64,000 nucleotides of DNA from Pseudomonas helmanticensis (GCF_900182985.1 NZ_FXUY01000001.1:4475501-4539500), one strand, 5' to 3'; shown: positions 36,325 to 46,220, counted from the first letter of the stretch. Notes: generated by a model not told the origin, from the letters alone. Numbers and translations are program-made.

Positions 36325-39300
36325 ATGAAAAAGTTTTTCAAGAAAGTCGGCGCCTTCCTGCGCCAGACCTGGGTCTGGACCTTGCTGCTGGTGCTCTTTG
36401 TAGCGCTGCTGGTGTGGTTCGTCGGCCCGTTGTTGGCAGTCGATGATTACAAGTTCTGGGAAGGTTCGACCGCCCGCCTGCTGACCATCGCCGTGCTGTT
36501 CCTGATCTGGGGCCTGACCATGGTCTTCGTCAGCTGGCGCGCCGGTATCCGCAAGAAAGCCGTCGAGGAATCCGAAGACGGCCAGGATCGCATCCGCCGC
36601 GAAGAGCTGATCGACGACGAGCAGAAAGAGTTGAAAGCGCGCTTCAAGGACGCGCTGAAAACCCTCAAGACGTCGAGTCTGTATCGCGGCCGCAGCGAGC
36701 GCTGGCGCAGTGACTTGCCGTGGTATCTGCTGATCGGTCCGCAGGCCTCGGGCAAGACCAGCCTGCTGGACTTTTCCGGTCTGGAATTCCCGATCAACAA
36801 GATCGACCGCAAGCTGACCCGCGACACCCTCGGCACCCGTCATTGCGACTGGTACTTCGCCGACCACGGTGTGCTGATCGACACCGCCGGGCGTTACACC
36901 ACGCAACCGGATGTGGAAGTCGACGGCAGCGCCTGGACGACCTTGCTGGAGCTGCTGCGCAAGCGTCGTCGCGGCCGTCCGCTGAACGGCGTGCTGGTGA
37001 CCATTCCTGTGGAAACCCTGCTCGGCGGCAGCGAGCAGGACATTGATACCCTGGCGCGCCAAGTACGCGGTCGTCTGCAAGATGTGCATCAGAAACTGCA
37101 CGTCGATGTGCCGGTGTATCTGGTCTTGAGCAAGGCTGACAAGCTGCTCGGCTTCGACGAGTTCTTCGATCAACTGACCCGCGAAGAAAGCGATCAGGTG
37201 CTCGGCACCAGTTTCCGCAAGGATCAGGTCGGCACCGACGTGGCTGTGCTGCGCAACGAGTTCGAAGAACTGCTGCGTCGCCTCAACAGCCAAGTGATCA
37301 TGCGCATGCACTCCGAGCGCGATACTCAGCGCCGTGGCCGCATCCTCGACTTCCCGCATCAGCTGGGGCAGATCGGCGAGCGCCTGTGCCTGTTCGTCGA
37401 CATGGCGTTCACCGGCAACCGTTATCAGCGTGCCACGCAACTGCGTGGTTTCTACCTGACCAGTGCACCGCACCTGACCCAGGAAATGGATTCGACCACC
37501 GCCGGCATCGGCGCCAGCCTCGGCATGAACGCCGGTGTGCTGCCGACCCTGCGCAGCGGTCGTTCGCGTTTCATCCATCACCTGCTCAGCCGGGTGATTT
37601 TCCCCGAGGCCGATCTGGCCGGTCTGGACAAGCGCGAGCGCAGCCGCATTCATTGGGGCCAGCGTGCGCTGTACGTCGGCGCACTGGCGGCACTGGCGCT
37701 GTTCGGCATGCTGTGGGCGGGCGGTTTCTCGGCCAACTACGAGCGTCTGGAAAACCTGCGCAATCTGGCGCAGAACTGGACGCAGCAGCGCAGCGCATTG
37801 ACGACGCGCGATGATGCGATGGGCGTGCTGAAAACCCTCGACACCAGCTACGCCGCGACGCAGGCGTTCCCGAAAAAGGGCGACGTTTCCTATCACGAAC
37901 GTGGCGGCCTGTATCAGGGCGAAGACGTCAATCCAGTGGTCAAAGAGGCTTACGAGCGCGAGCTTGAAAAGCAACTGCTGCCACGGGTTGCAACCATGCT
38001 CGAAGGGCAGATCCGCGCCAACATGAAGGACCGCGAAAAGCTGCTCAACAGCCTGCGCGCGTACCTGATGTTGAACATGAAAGACCGTCGCGATGCCGTC
38101 TGGCTCAAAGACTGGGTCGCCACTGACTGGTCGCAGCGCTACACCGGCAACACCGCAGTGCAGAACGGTCTGAACGCGCACCTCGAACGCCTGCTGAAGC
38201 AGCCATTTATCTACCCGCTGAACGACCAGTTGGTCACCCAGGCGCGTCAGGTATTGCGCAGCGAATCGCTGGCCACCGTGGTGTACCGCATGCTCCGCGA
38301 GCAGGCGCGCAACCTGCCGGAATACCGCTTCAGCCAACACCTCGGCCCGCAAGGTTCGCTGTTTATCGGCACCGAGTACGTGATTCCGGGCTTCTACACC
38401 CAATCCGGTTATCAGCAGTATTTCTCGGTACAGGGCGCAACGCTGGTCACCGACATCCTGCGTGACAACTGGGTGCTGGGCGAAGGTGCGGGCATCAGCG
38501 ACATGGACTTGCGTCGCCTGATGGTCGAGCTGGAGCAACTGTACTTCCGCGACTACGCCAACTACTGGAGCGAAGCCGTTGGCCAGGTTGCACTGCCGCC
38601 GATCAGCGACGCCGGTGAAGGCGCCGAGCAACTGGCGGGCCTGACTTCGGCCAACTCGCCGGTGCTGGCGCTGTTGACCGAAGTACGCGAAAACACCCGC
38701 TTCCCGGCAGCCGCCGATCCGGTGGATGAAGCCGGCGATGCAGCCGATGCGTTGGCTGGGCAGAAAGGCAAACTGGGTAAAGTCGGCAAACTGGCGTCGG
38801 CCGTGGCGGACAAGGCTTCGGCCCTGAGCGTGGCGAAGAGCCTGCCGGACACCGCGAAGAAGTCGCTGCAGCGTCGCTTCGAACCGCTGCATCGTCTGCT
38901 CGATGACAACAACGGCCCGGGCGCTGACCTGACGCCAGCGTTCAACGCGCTCAACGACCTGCAACTGCAACTGTCCGGCCTGGCCCGTTCCAGCACGCCG
39001 GAACAAGCCGCGTTCGAAATGGCGAAAACCCGCATGAGCGGCCAGCGTGATGCGCTGACCAACCTGCGCGCGGCTTCGGGTCGCCTGCCGCGTCCACTGA
39101 GCGTTTGGTTCAACGTGCTGGCCGAAGACTCGTGGCGTCTGGTGCTCAACGATGCCTACCAATACCTGAACGGCCGTTATCAGAACGAGCTGTACAGCGT
39201 GTATGGCAAAACCATCAGCAAGCGTTATCCGTTCAGCGCCAGCAGCACCAGCGACGTGGCGATCAGCGACTTCCGCGAGTTCTTCAAGGCTCAAGGCATC

Positions 39301-39864
39301 GTCGACCGCTTCTTCGACAGCTACATGCGTCCGTTCGTCAGCGGCGATCCGGGCAACTACCGCATGCGCAGCGTCGACGGCCACAGCTTGCCGGTATCGA
39401 AGGTCTACCTCGATCAGATGGCAGCGGCGCTGACGATTCGTCAGAGCTTCTTCTCGATCAACCCGGCCGAACCGACCGTGCAGTTCAAGCTTGAGCCGTA
39501 CACCCTCGATCCGGCGGTCAGCCGTTCCGAGTTCAAGTTCGGCGACAAGACCATGGAATACCGCCACGGTCCAATCCTGCCAATGACCTTCAAATGGCCG
39601 ACCGATGCAGAAGACGGTCGCACCAGTCTGGTCATGGACAAAATGGCCGGGCGCCCGATCGGTATCGAGAAGAACTCCGGCCCATGGTCGCTGTTCCGTC
39701 TGTTCGACTTGATGCAGACCGAGTACCTGACCGGTCGCGACGTGCTGGTGCTGAAGGCTGACGTAGGTGGCCTGCGCGCCAACTACCTGCTGAGCAGCCA
39801 GCGCACGCCGAACCCGTTCGACATGGGCGTGCTGCGCACCTTCCGTATGCCGGTGCAGCTCTGA
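36325..39864 (+). CDS. tssM: Type VI inner membrane protein TssM (IcmF family)
   Basis: 1179 residues. Two N-terminal transmembrane helices (about 14-37 and 50-70), a cytoplasmic NTPase-like domain with Walker A LIGPQASGKTSLLDF (about residue 136), a third helix (about 447-467), and a long periplasmic part ending in the TssJ-binding C-terminal beta domain (FRMPVQL end). TssM forms the periplasmic channel with TssJ and TssL. ATG 36325 replaces a longer TTG frame. The last base is shared with the next start (TGATG). Confidence 0.97.
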   Translation: MKKFFKKVGAFLRQTWVWTLLLVLFVALLVWFVGPLLAVDDYKFWEGSTARLLTIAVLFLIWGLTMVFVSWRAGIRKKAVEESEDGQDRIRREELIDDEQKELKARFKDALKTLKTSSLYRGRSERWRSDLPWYLLIGPQASGKTSLLDFSGLEFPINKIDRKLTRDTLGTRHCDWYFADHGVLIDTAGRYTTQPDVEVDGSAWTTLLELLRKRRRGRPLNGVLVTIPVETLLGGSEQDIDTLARQVRGRLQDVHQKLHVDVPVYLVLSKADKLLGFDEFFDQLTREESDQVLGTSFRKDQVGTDVAVLRNEFEELLRRLNSQVIMRMHSERDTQRRGRILDFPHQLGQIGERLCLFVDMAFTGNRYQRATQLRGFYLTSAPHLTQEMDSTTAGIGASLGMNAGVLPTLRSGRSRFIHHLLSRVIFPEADLAGLDKRERSRIHWGQRALYVGALAALALFGMLWAGGFSANYERLENLRNLAQNWTQQRSALTTRDDAMGVLKTLDTSYAATQAFPKKGDVSYHERGGLYQGEDVNPVVKEAYERELEKQLLPRVATMLEGQIRANMKDREKLLNSLRAYLMLNMKDRRDAVWLKDWVATDWSQRYTGNTAVQNGLNAHLERLLKQPFIYPLNDQLVTQARQVLRSESLATVVYRMLREQARNLPEYRFSQHLGPQGSLFIGTEYVIPGFYTQSGYQQYFSVQGATLVTDILRDNWVLGEGAGISDMDLRRLMVELEQLYFRDYANYWSEAVGQVALPPISDAGEGAEQLAGLTSANSPVLALLTEVRENTRFPAAADPVDEAGDAADALAGQKGKLGKVGKLASAVADKASALSVAKSLPDTAKKSLQRRFEPLHRLLDDNNGPGADLTPAFNALNDLQLQLSGLARSSTPEQAAFEMAKTRMSGQRDALTNLRAASGRLPRPLSVWFNVLAEDSWRLVLNDAYQYLNGRYQNELYSVYGKTISKRYPFSASSTSDVAISDFREFFKAQGIVDRFFDSYMRPFVSGDPGNYRMRSVDGHSLPVSKVYLDQMAAALTIRQSFFSINPAEPTVQFKLEPYTLDPAVSRSEFKFGDKTMEYRHGPILPMTFKWPTDAEDGRTSLVMDKMAGRPIGIEKNSGPWSLFRLFDLMQTEYLTGRDVLVLKADVGGLRANYLLSSQRTPNPFDMGVLRTFRMPVQL

Positions 39865-40592
39865 TGCTGGTGGCCAGTGCCTGGCGCAGCGCGGCGCGTA
39901 CCGACCCGGGCAAGGTGCGGGCGCGCAACGAAGATGCCTTCCTCGACAATCCGCAGCAGGGGCTGTGGGTGGTCGCGGACGGCATGGGCGGTCATCAGGG
40001 TGGCGACATCGCCAGCCAGTTGATCGTCGCCAGCCTGGCTGAACTGCCGCAACACGAGGACTTCGACGAACGCCTCAAAGCCATCCGCCAGTGCCTGCAC
40101 TGGTTGAACCGGCGTTTGGGCCAAGAGTTGACGGTCACCGCCGGGCGTCACGACAGCATCATGGGCAGCACCGTCGTGGCGCTGCTGGTGGAAGGCAATC
40201 GCGCGGCCTGCATCTGGGCCGGCGACAGCCGCTGCTATATGTGGCGCGGGCAGCGTTTGTATCAGCTGTCCAAAGACCATTCGCTGCAACAGCAACTGAT
40301 CGACGAGCAGCAAATGAGCGTCGAACAAGCGGCAGCACACCCGGCGGCTCAAGCCTTGACCCGAGCCGTCGGTGCTGCCGACACACTGACCCTGGATGTG
40401 CTGGAACTCGAAGTCTATCCGGGCGATGCGTTTTTGCTCTGCAGCGATGGTTTGTATCAGGGTCTGAGCAGCGATGCCCTCGGCAACGCCCTCAGCCTCA
40501 GCGCGCCGCATGTGGCGCTGGAACGTTTGTTCGACGGCGCCCTGCGTGGCGCCGCGCGCGACAACCTGACTGCCGTGGTGATCCGCCAATGA
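39864..40592 (+). CDS. PP2C-type Ser/Thr phosphatase (Stp1/PppA)
   Basis: 242 residues. Metal-binding motifs are complete: RNEDAFLDNP, VADGMGGHQGGDIAS, GDSRCYMWR with the preceding AACIWAGDS, and C-terminal LCSDGLYQGL and RDNLTAVVIR. It removes phosphates placed by the kinase encoded next and so opposes it in posttranslational control of the secretion machine through the FHA protein. It overlaps tssM by one base and the kinase by four. Confidence 0.94.
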   Translation: MLVASAWRSAARTDPGKVRARNEDAFLDNPQQGLWVVADGMGGHQGGDIASQLIVASLAELPQHEDFDERLKAIRQCLHWLNRRLGQELTVTAGRHDSIMGSTVVALLVEGNRAACIWAGDSRCYMWRGQRLYQLSKDHSLQQQLIDEQQMSVEQAAAHPAAQALTRAVGAADTLTLDVLELEVYPGDAFLLCSDGLYQGLSSDALGNALSLSAPHVALERLFDGALRGAARDNLTAVVIRQ

Positions 40593-41590
40593 CTGAAATC
40601 GAATCCTCAGTCGATGACTTGCTGATGAGCGAAGAGCAGGCCAACAACCTGACCTACTTCGCCTTCGCCAAGGCCAATAAAGCAGAACCGTTGCTGGCGC
40701 CAACCAAGGCCAGCATCGGTGTTTTGCCAGATGTACTCGCCGGTCGCTACCACCTCGAGCGTCTGCTCGGGGCCGGTGGCATGGGCGCCGTTTACCGGGC
40801 GCGGGATCTGCTGCACGAACAGTTCGGTGATCCCGATCCTTACATCGCGCTGAAAATCCTCAGCGAAGAATTTGCCGAATCGCCGGACGCCAGTGCCTTG
40901 CTCTACAGCGAGTTCGCCCTGACCCGACGCCTGCGCCACGACAACGTCGTGCGTGCGCACACCTTTGAAGTCGACACCGATTGCCAGCGGGCCTTCATCA
41001 CCATGGAATACATGCGTGGCCTGACCCTGGACAAATTGCTCTGCGAGCGGCCCCTCGGCCTGCCGTGGCAAGAACTGCGCGACATCGTCCTGCCGCTGCT
41101 CGACACGCTGGCCTACGCCCACGGTCGCGGCGTGCTGCACGGTGACATGAAACCGAGCAACGTCATGCTCAGCGAAGATGGCCTGCGCCTGTTCGACTTC
41201 GGCCTCGGCCAGGCAGAGGAGGGCGTGATGCCCGGCCTGCCGCATCTGAGCCGCGAACGCTTCAACGCCTGGACCCCAGGCTACGCCGCCCCCGAACTGC
41301 TTGAGGGCCAACCGTTGTCGGCCAGCGCGGACGTGTACGGCGTGGCCTGCGTGATCTATGAATTGGCGGGCGGCAAACACCCGTTTCGCCGCTTGCCCTC
41401 GACCCAGGCTCGCGACGAGCACCTGGAGCGCGAGCTGCAAGCGCCGCAGAATCTACCGAAACACTGTTGGCCAGCGCTGCAAACGGCGCTGAGCTTCGAC
41501 CCGGCAGCACGCACCATCACTGCCCAACAATTGCGTGACGCCTTGGGCGCCACTTCGTCCTGGCTGCAACGTCTGCGACTTCGGGCGTAA
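40589..41590 (+). CDS. Type VI-associated Ser/Thr protein kinase (Stk1/PpkA type)
   Basis: 333 residues from ATG 40589, which overlaps the phosphatase stop (ATGA). A kinase domain of Hanks type starts at about residue 50: glycine loop LLGAGGMGAVYRARD, Lys in IALKIL, catalytic loop HGDMKPSNVML (HGD in place of HRD), DFG as FDFGLG, and APE as YAAPELL. There is no C-terminal transmembrane or periplasmic sensor domain, unlike PpkA of the H1 system but like Stk1 of the H2 system. Last gene of the core tss operon. Confidence 0.93.
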   Translation: MTEIESSVDDLLMSEEQANNLTYFAFAKANKAEPLLAPTKASIGVLPDVLAGRYHLERLLGAGGMGAVYRARDLLHEQFGDPDPYIALKILSEEFAESPDASALLYSEFALTRRLRHDNVVRAHTFEVDTDCQRAFITMEYMRGLTLDKLLCERPLGLPWQELRDIVLPLLDTLAYAHGRGVLHGDMKPSNVMLSEDGLRLFDFGLGQAEEGVMPGLPHLSRERFNAWTPGYAAPELLEGQPLSASADVYGVACVIYELAGGKHPFRRLPSTQARDEHLERELQAPQNLPKHCWPALQTALSFDPAARTITAQQLRDALGATSSWLQRLRLRA

Positions 41591-41618
41591 CGGATGACAT
41601 TCGAACAGGGAGCACTTT

Positions 41619-43697
41619 ATGTTCAACCCAGCTAACGAAACCCACTTCAGCCTCAAGGTCGAAGACTACGTCGGCGACCTGCAAGTGCTGTCGTTCACCG
41701 GCACCGAAGGCATCAGCCAGCCGTTTCGTTTCGACCTGGAATTGGTCAGCGAAAACCCTGATCTGGACCTCGAACAACTGCTGCACAAGCAGGCGTTTCT
41801 CGCATTCGATCCGCAAGGCTCTGGCATCCACGGGCAGATCTACCGCGTCGCCCAAGGTGATGCCGGCAAGCGCCTGACCCGCTACAAAGTGTCGATGGTG
41901 CCGCAACTGCAATACCTGCATCACCGCACCAACCAGCGCATCTACCAGCAGATGTCGGCGCCGAAAATCATCGCGCTGATCCTCGACGAACACGGTATCA
42001 AAGGCAATGCGTATAGCTTCCAGCTCAGCCAACCGTGCCCGGATCGCGACTACTGCGTGCAGTACGACGAAACCGACCTGCACTTCGTCCAGCGCCTGTG
42101 CGAAGAGGAAGGCATTCACTACCACTTCCAGCACAGCGAAAAAGCCCACCTGCTGGTGTTCGGCGACGACCAGACCATATTCCCCGACCTCGGCCAGCCG
42201 ACCGCGTACGTGCAAGGCAGCGGCATGGTCGCCGAAGAACCGGTGATCAAAGGCTTCAAACTGCGCCTGGAAACCCGTACCAGCCGCACCACGCGCCGCG
42301 ACTACGACTTCGAAAAACCGCGCCTGCAAATGGAAGCGGCTTACAGACCCGACGGCGCTGCCGACAGCGAAAACAGCGAACCGGATCTCGAAGACTACGA
42401 TTACCCGGGCCGCTTCATCGACCGCGCGCGCGGCAAATTCCTCAGCCAGCGCGCCCTCGAACGCCACCGTGCCGACTACCGCCAGGCCGAGGGTCGTGGC
42501 GACCAGACCAAACTGGTCAGCGGCCACTTCATGGAAATGTCCGACCACCCGCGCAGCGAGTGGAACGCCCTGTGGCTGCTCACCGAAATCTTCCACGAAG
42601 GCAAGCAGCCGCAAGTCCTCGAAGAAGGCGTGACCAGCGACACCACCGACAACAAGGACGATTTCCATCAGGGCTACCGCAACACCTTCCTCGCCACCCC
42701 GTGGGACGTGTTCTACCGCCCGGCCCTCGAACACCCGAAACCGCGCGTGCTCGGTAGCCAGACCGCCATGGTCACCGGCCCCAAAGGCGAAGAAATCCAC
42801 TGCGACCAATACGGCCGCATCAAAGTCCAGTTCCACTGGGACCGCGAAGGCCTCGCCGACGACAAAACCAGCTGCTGGCTGCGCGTCTCCAGCTCCTGGG
42901 CCGGCGACCGCTACGGCGCCATCAGCATCCCCCGCATCGGCATGGAAGTCCTCGTCACCTTCCTCGAAGGCGACCCCGACCAACCCCTCGTCACCGGCTG
43001 CCTGTACCACAAAGAAAACCCGGTGCCGTATGCACTGCCGGCGAACAAGACGCGCAGCGTGTTCAAAACCCTCAGCTCCCCGGGTGGCGGCGGTTACAAC
43101 GAACTGCGCATCGAAGACAAGAAAGGTGCAGAGCAGATCTACATCCACGCCCAGCGCGATTGGGATGAAAACGTTGAGCATGACCAGAAGATTCGGGTCG
43201 GCAATGAACGTCACGACACGGTGGTGAAAAACACCTACACCGAGCTGAAAGCTGAAGAACACCGCACCACGATTGCTGATCGCAAGGTTGAAGCGAAGCT
43301 GGATGACCACCTGACGATTGGGCAGAACCAGCATGTGAAGCTGGGGACTGCGCAACTGACCAGCGTGGGGAAAGAGATACACCTCAAGGCTGGGGACAAG
43401 ATTGTTATTGAGGCGGGGACGGAGCTGACCATCTTGGGTGGTGGGAGCTTTATCAAGCTCGATGGCGGTGGGGTGACGGTGGTTGGGCCGGTGATCAAGA
43501 TCAATGCTGGCGGTTCGGCCGGGTCGGGTACTGGCATTGGCATCAAGCCGCCGATATTGCCGGGCGCTGCCGACAAGGACATCGCCGGCGCCGTACCGCC
43601 GCAGGCGCTGCCGAACGCACCGCTGCCGCCACCACCGGTGTGCAAGGAATGTCTGGCCCGGGCCAAACGTAACGCTCAAGCCCTGGCCGCACGATAA
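41619..43697 (+). CDS. vgrG: Type VI secretion spike protein VgrG (right module)
   Basis: 692 residues. gp27/gp5 core (FNPANETHFSLKVEDYVGDL start, GYRNTFLATPWDVFYRP, SSWAGDRYGAISIPRIGMEV, EGDPDQPLVTGCLYHKENP) followed by a repetitive needle. The tail is a Pro-rich linker (ALPNAPLPPPP) and a Cys pair, VCKECLARAKRN. Same architecture as the left VgrG but with clearly different needle and tail sequence. It starts 28 bases after the kinase and heads the Tle1 module. Confidence 0.96.
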   Translation: MFNPANETHFSLKVEDYVGDLQVLSFTGTEGISQPFRFDLELVSENPDLDLEQLLHKQAFLAFDPQGSGIHGQIYRVAQGDAGKRLTRYKVSMVPQLQYLHHRTNQRIYQQMSAPKIIALILDEHGIKGNAYSFQLSQPCPDRDYCVQYDETDLHFVQRLCEEEGIHYHFQHSEKAHLLVFGDDQTIFPDLGQPTAYVQGSGMVAEEPVIKGFKLRLETRTSRTTRRDYDFEKPRLQMEAAYRPDGAADSENSEPDLEDYDYPGRFIDRARGKFLSQRALERHRADYRQAEGRGDQTKLVSGHFMEMSDHPRSEWNALWLLTEIFHEGKQPQVLEEGVTSDTTDNKDDFHQGYRNTFLATPWDVFYRPALEHPKPRVLGSQTAMVTGPKGEEIHCDQYGRIKVQFHWDREGLADDKTSCWLRVSSSWAGDRYGAISIPRIGMEVLVTFLEGDPDQPLVTGCLYHKENPVPYALPANKTRSVFKTLSSPGGGGYNELRIEDKKGAEQIYIHAQRDWDENVEHDQKIRVGNERHDTVVKNTYTELKAEEHRTTIADRKVEAKLDDHLTIGQNQHVKLGTAQLTSVGKEIHLKAGDKIVIEAGTELTILGGGSFIKLDGGGVTVVGPVIKINAGGSAGSGTGIGIKPPILPGAADKDIAGAVPPQALPNAPLPPPPVCKECLARAKRNAQALAAR

Positions 43698-43708
43698 AGG
43701 ACGACTTC

Positions 43709-44515
43709 ATGAACACAAGCAATGCGCGCTGGCTCGACGAGTTATGGGTCAACGCCCAACAACTCAAACAGCAGCACCTCGACGTGCTGGTCGACGCCAC
43801 CAGCCTCGACTACCCGCTGCTGCAACAGCTCGCCGAACAACCCGAAGCGGCGAAACTGGCCAAGCTGTTTGAAAACACTCCCGAAGTCGCCATCGCCGAC
43901 TTCGGCCCGTTGCTGCTGCGCGTCGACATTGGCCAACGCGACTGGCTGAAAACCTTCATCAACGCCGTCGACTGCAATAAACATGTCGTTGTTGTATTCA
44001 GCCCATGGCAATTCGAAGCGCTCGCCGATCACCTGCGCGGCTTCCTTCAAGCCCAATGGAACCAAGGCCGCTCCGAAGGCGTGCTGCGCTACTACGACCC
44101 GCGCATGCTGCTGCCGGTCACCGAAACCCTGACCCCGGTACAAAGCAACGCCTTCCACGCCGCCGTCATCTCCTGGCACTGGCTCGACCGCGACCAACAA
44201 CCGCAAAGCCTGCCCGGCAACTACGTCCGCCACGCCCAAGTACCCGCCGCCGGCCCGGTGATGTTCGATCACCCCCAAGTGGCCAACCTGCTCGCGTGGA
44301 CAGAAGCAGATGCCTACCGGGTCGATCGCTGCGCAGTGCCCCAGAACTATGGCTTGAGTCGTAACGAGAGTTTGATTCGGCACTTGTATCGCAGCCAATT
44401 GGCGGCGAATCAGAAGGGATTGAAAGAGCCGGAGGAGCGCGAGCCGTTTATTGAACAGTGGTTGGTGGAGAACTCGTCGTTTGTGATCGATGAGCCGCCG
44501 AAGGCGTTGATTTGA
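43709..44515 (+). CDS. DUF4123 type VI effector adaptor (chaperone)
   Basis: 268 residues. DUF4123 features: LLLRVDIGQRDWLKTFI, VVVVFSPWQFEALADHLRGF, VLRYYDPRMLLPVTETL. It probably loads the DUF2235 effector encoded five genes on onto the VgrG just upstream. The last base of the stop is shared with the first immunity start (TGATG). Confidence 0.87.
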   Translation: MNTSNARWLDELWVNAQQLKQQHLDVLVDATSLDYPLLQQLAEQPEAAKLAKLFENTPEVAIADFGPLLLRVDIGQRDWLKTFINAVDCNKHVVVVFSPWQFEALADHLRGFLQAQWNQGRSEGVLRYYDPRMLLPVTETLTPVQSNAFHAAVISWHWLDRDQQPQSLPGNYVRHAQVPAAGPVMFDHPQVANLLAWTEADAYRVDRCAVPQNYGLSRNESLIRHLYRSQLAANQKGLKEPEEREPFIEQWLVENSSFVIDEPPKALI

Positions 44516-45078
44516 TGAATGCGATTGCGCGTGGGTCGGTGCGGGGGGCGATGTCTTCCGGGCTGGTCTGTGTGTGGGTTTTACTGGGGGTGTTGGCGTT
44601 GAGTGGGTGTCGTGGTGGGCCTGAGATGGTGAGTGCTCCGGTTACTGGCTATAACCATACCTCTGCTGCTATTAATCGATTTGCTGTTAATGGTGCTAGC
44701 GGGCCGAATCTTGGCCCATATTTAGGTGGTGGAGCTGAAGTTTGTTGTGGGGTTCTTCCTCGAACGTGGTCGCCCCGCGTTAAGGTTGTAGTGGAGTGGC
44801 AGACAGATCCTGATCCTCACGCGTCTGCTACTTGGACTGAGCGCCAGTACTCTGACGCATGGCGTAAGCGAATGAGGGAAAAAAAACTAAACTACTTAAA
44901 TCATAAAGCCGTAGTTGAAGTTCCGAAATATGGCAAGAAAGTTTGTGCGTTGCAAGTGCATTTTCTAAACTGCGACCAAGTCAAAGTTTCTACTACTTGT
45001 TTTATTCCTGAGCATCCGAATTACCCCGATAAAGCCTATTTCGAAGTCAAGGAGGCGGACGAATGCCCGGTTTCTTGA
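44515..45078 (+). CDS. DUF3304 lipoprotein 1, candidate Tli1-type immunity
   Basis: 187 residues. Signal peptide with lipobox LSGC (Cys about residue 32). DUF3304 signature: EMVSAPVTGYNHTSAAINRF, a glycine patch, EVCCGVLP, W-P, a Cys pair in CALQVHFLNCDQVKVS and STTCF. The most divergent of the four tandem copies. DUF3304 lipoproteins accompany DUF2235 (Tle1) phospholipases and protect the periplasmic face. AT-rich compared with the upstream adaptor. Confidence 0.85.
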   Translation: MNAIARGSVRGAMSSGLVCVWVLLGVLALSGCRGGPEMVSAPVTGYNHTSAAINRFAVNGASGPNLGPYLGGGAEVCCGVLPRTWSPRVKVVVEWQTDPDPHASATWTERQYSDAWRKRMREKKLNYLNHKAVVEVPKYGKKVCALQVHFLNCDQVKVSTTCFIPEHPNYPDKAYFEVKEADECPVS

Positions 45079-45620
45079 ACATCTTAGAGAGCTACCTTGG
45101 AACTTTGCGAAGTATCAGATTTTTACTGTGTGTGAGCTTGGTAAGTTTATACGGTTGCCATACAGTTCCCGAGTTGGTGTCTGCGCCCGTTACCGGCTAT
45201 AACCATACTTCCGCACAAATAACTCGCTTTAGTATTAATGGCGCGGGTGGCCCCAGCATTCCGCCAAATTCTGGCGGAGGCGCTGAAGTTTGCTGTGGTG
45301 TCCTGCCTGTTCAGTGGAATCCGAAAGTAAGAGCAATCATTGAGTGGGAAAAAGATCCGAACCCCGATGGTCCGATCGAGCGTGACCAGTATGGACAAAT
45401 AAAAAAAGAGGCACTGGTTCGGCACAAGGCTGGTTACTCTCATCATACTGAAACGGTTGAAATTCCCAAGTATGCGGAGAAACTTTGTGCGTTGCAGATA
45501 CACTTTTTACCGTGCGATCAGGTGAGAGTTTCCACGACTTGTTTTGTTCCGGGTCATTCCAAGTATCCAGATAAAGACTACTTCCAAGTCGAGGAGGCGG
45601 ATAAATGCCCGGCCTCCTGA
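45063..45620 (+). CDS. DUF3304 lipoprotein 2, candidate Tli1-type immunity
   Basis: 185 residues. Overlaps copy 1 by 16 bases. Lipobox LYGC (about residue 32). It has PVTGYNHTSAQITRFSINGA, EVCCGVLP, CALQIHFLPCDQVRVS and STTCF. It shares the GPIERDQYGQIKKEA segment with copy 4, so the two are the closest pair. Each extra copy may widen protection against variant effectors or buffer dose; that is inference. Confidence 0.87.
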   Translation: MPGFLNILESYLGTLRSIRFLLCVSLVSLYGCHTVPELVSAPVTGYNHTSAQITRFSINGAGGPSIPPNSGGGAEVCCGVLPVQWNPKVRAIIEWEKDPNPDGPIERDQYGQIKKEALVRHKAGYSHHTETVEIPKYAEKLCALQIHFLPCDQVRVSTTCFVPGHSKYPDKDYFQVEEADKCPAS

Positions 45621-46162
45621 GCTTCTTTGAAAGCTGCGTTGCAGTTTTTCGAGTGATTAGATTCTTAGTGTTCGTGAGCTTGGTAAGTCTATACGGTTGC
45701 CATACCGCTCCGGAGATGGTGTCAACGCCTGTAACAGGTTTCAACCATACTTCAGCTGCTATCAATCGATTCAGTGTGAACGGAGCCGGGGGGCACCCTG
45801 TGTCAGCCTTTCAAGGTGGTGCAACTCAAGTTTGCTGCGGCATGCTTCCTGCTCAATGGAATCCAGACCTTCGAGCCACCATCGAGTGGGAGAAAGATCC
45901 TAATCCGCGAGAAATGATAAAGCGCGATAAATATGGGCAGTTTGATAAGGAAGACTATCAGCGGCATGTTGCCCATTACTCTCATCATGAGGCGACTGTT
46001 GAAATACCAAAATACGGTAGCGATTTCTGTGCAATACAGGTTCATTTTCTACCTTGCGATCAGGTGAAGGTTTCTACGACCTGTTTTATACCCAGGCACC
46101 CAAATTATCCAGATCGAAAGTATTTCGACATCAAGGAGACAATGAAGTGCTCTCATTTTTGA
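45605..46162 (+). CDS. DUF3304 lipoprotein 3, candidate Tli1-type immunity
   Basis: 185 residues. Overlaps copy 2 by 16 bases. Lipobox LYGC. N-terminus MPGLLSFFESCVAVF is similar to copy 2, but the glycine patch differs (GHPVSAFQGGATQVCCG replaces GPSIPPNSGGGAEVCCG) and the charged stretch reads EMIKRDKYGQFDKED. Cys framework intact (FCAIQVHFLPCDQVKVS). Confidence 0.87.
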   Translation: MPGLLSFFESCVAVFRVIRFLVFVSLVSLYGCHTAPEMVSTPVTGFNHTSAAINRFSVNGAGGHPVSAFQGGATQVCCGMLPAQWNPDLRATIEWEKDPNPREMIKRDKYGQFDKEDYQRHVAHYSHHEATVEIPKYGSDFCAIQVHFLPCDQVKVSTTCFIPRHPNYPDRKYFDIKETMKCSHF

Positions 46163-46220
46163 GTGAATATAGTTTATTTTTCTCTGCAAAACACCAGATG
46201 AAAATGGAGGCGACAAAGGT

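Noticed and set aside
36184..39567. Open frame of 1127 codons antisense to tssM
   Set aside because: A shadow of the GC-rich third-position codon bias of tssM; tssM has clear domains and no antisense family match is visible. The same holds for long antisense frames over phoR, the CNNM gene, tssC, tssH and the VgrGs.
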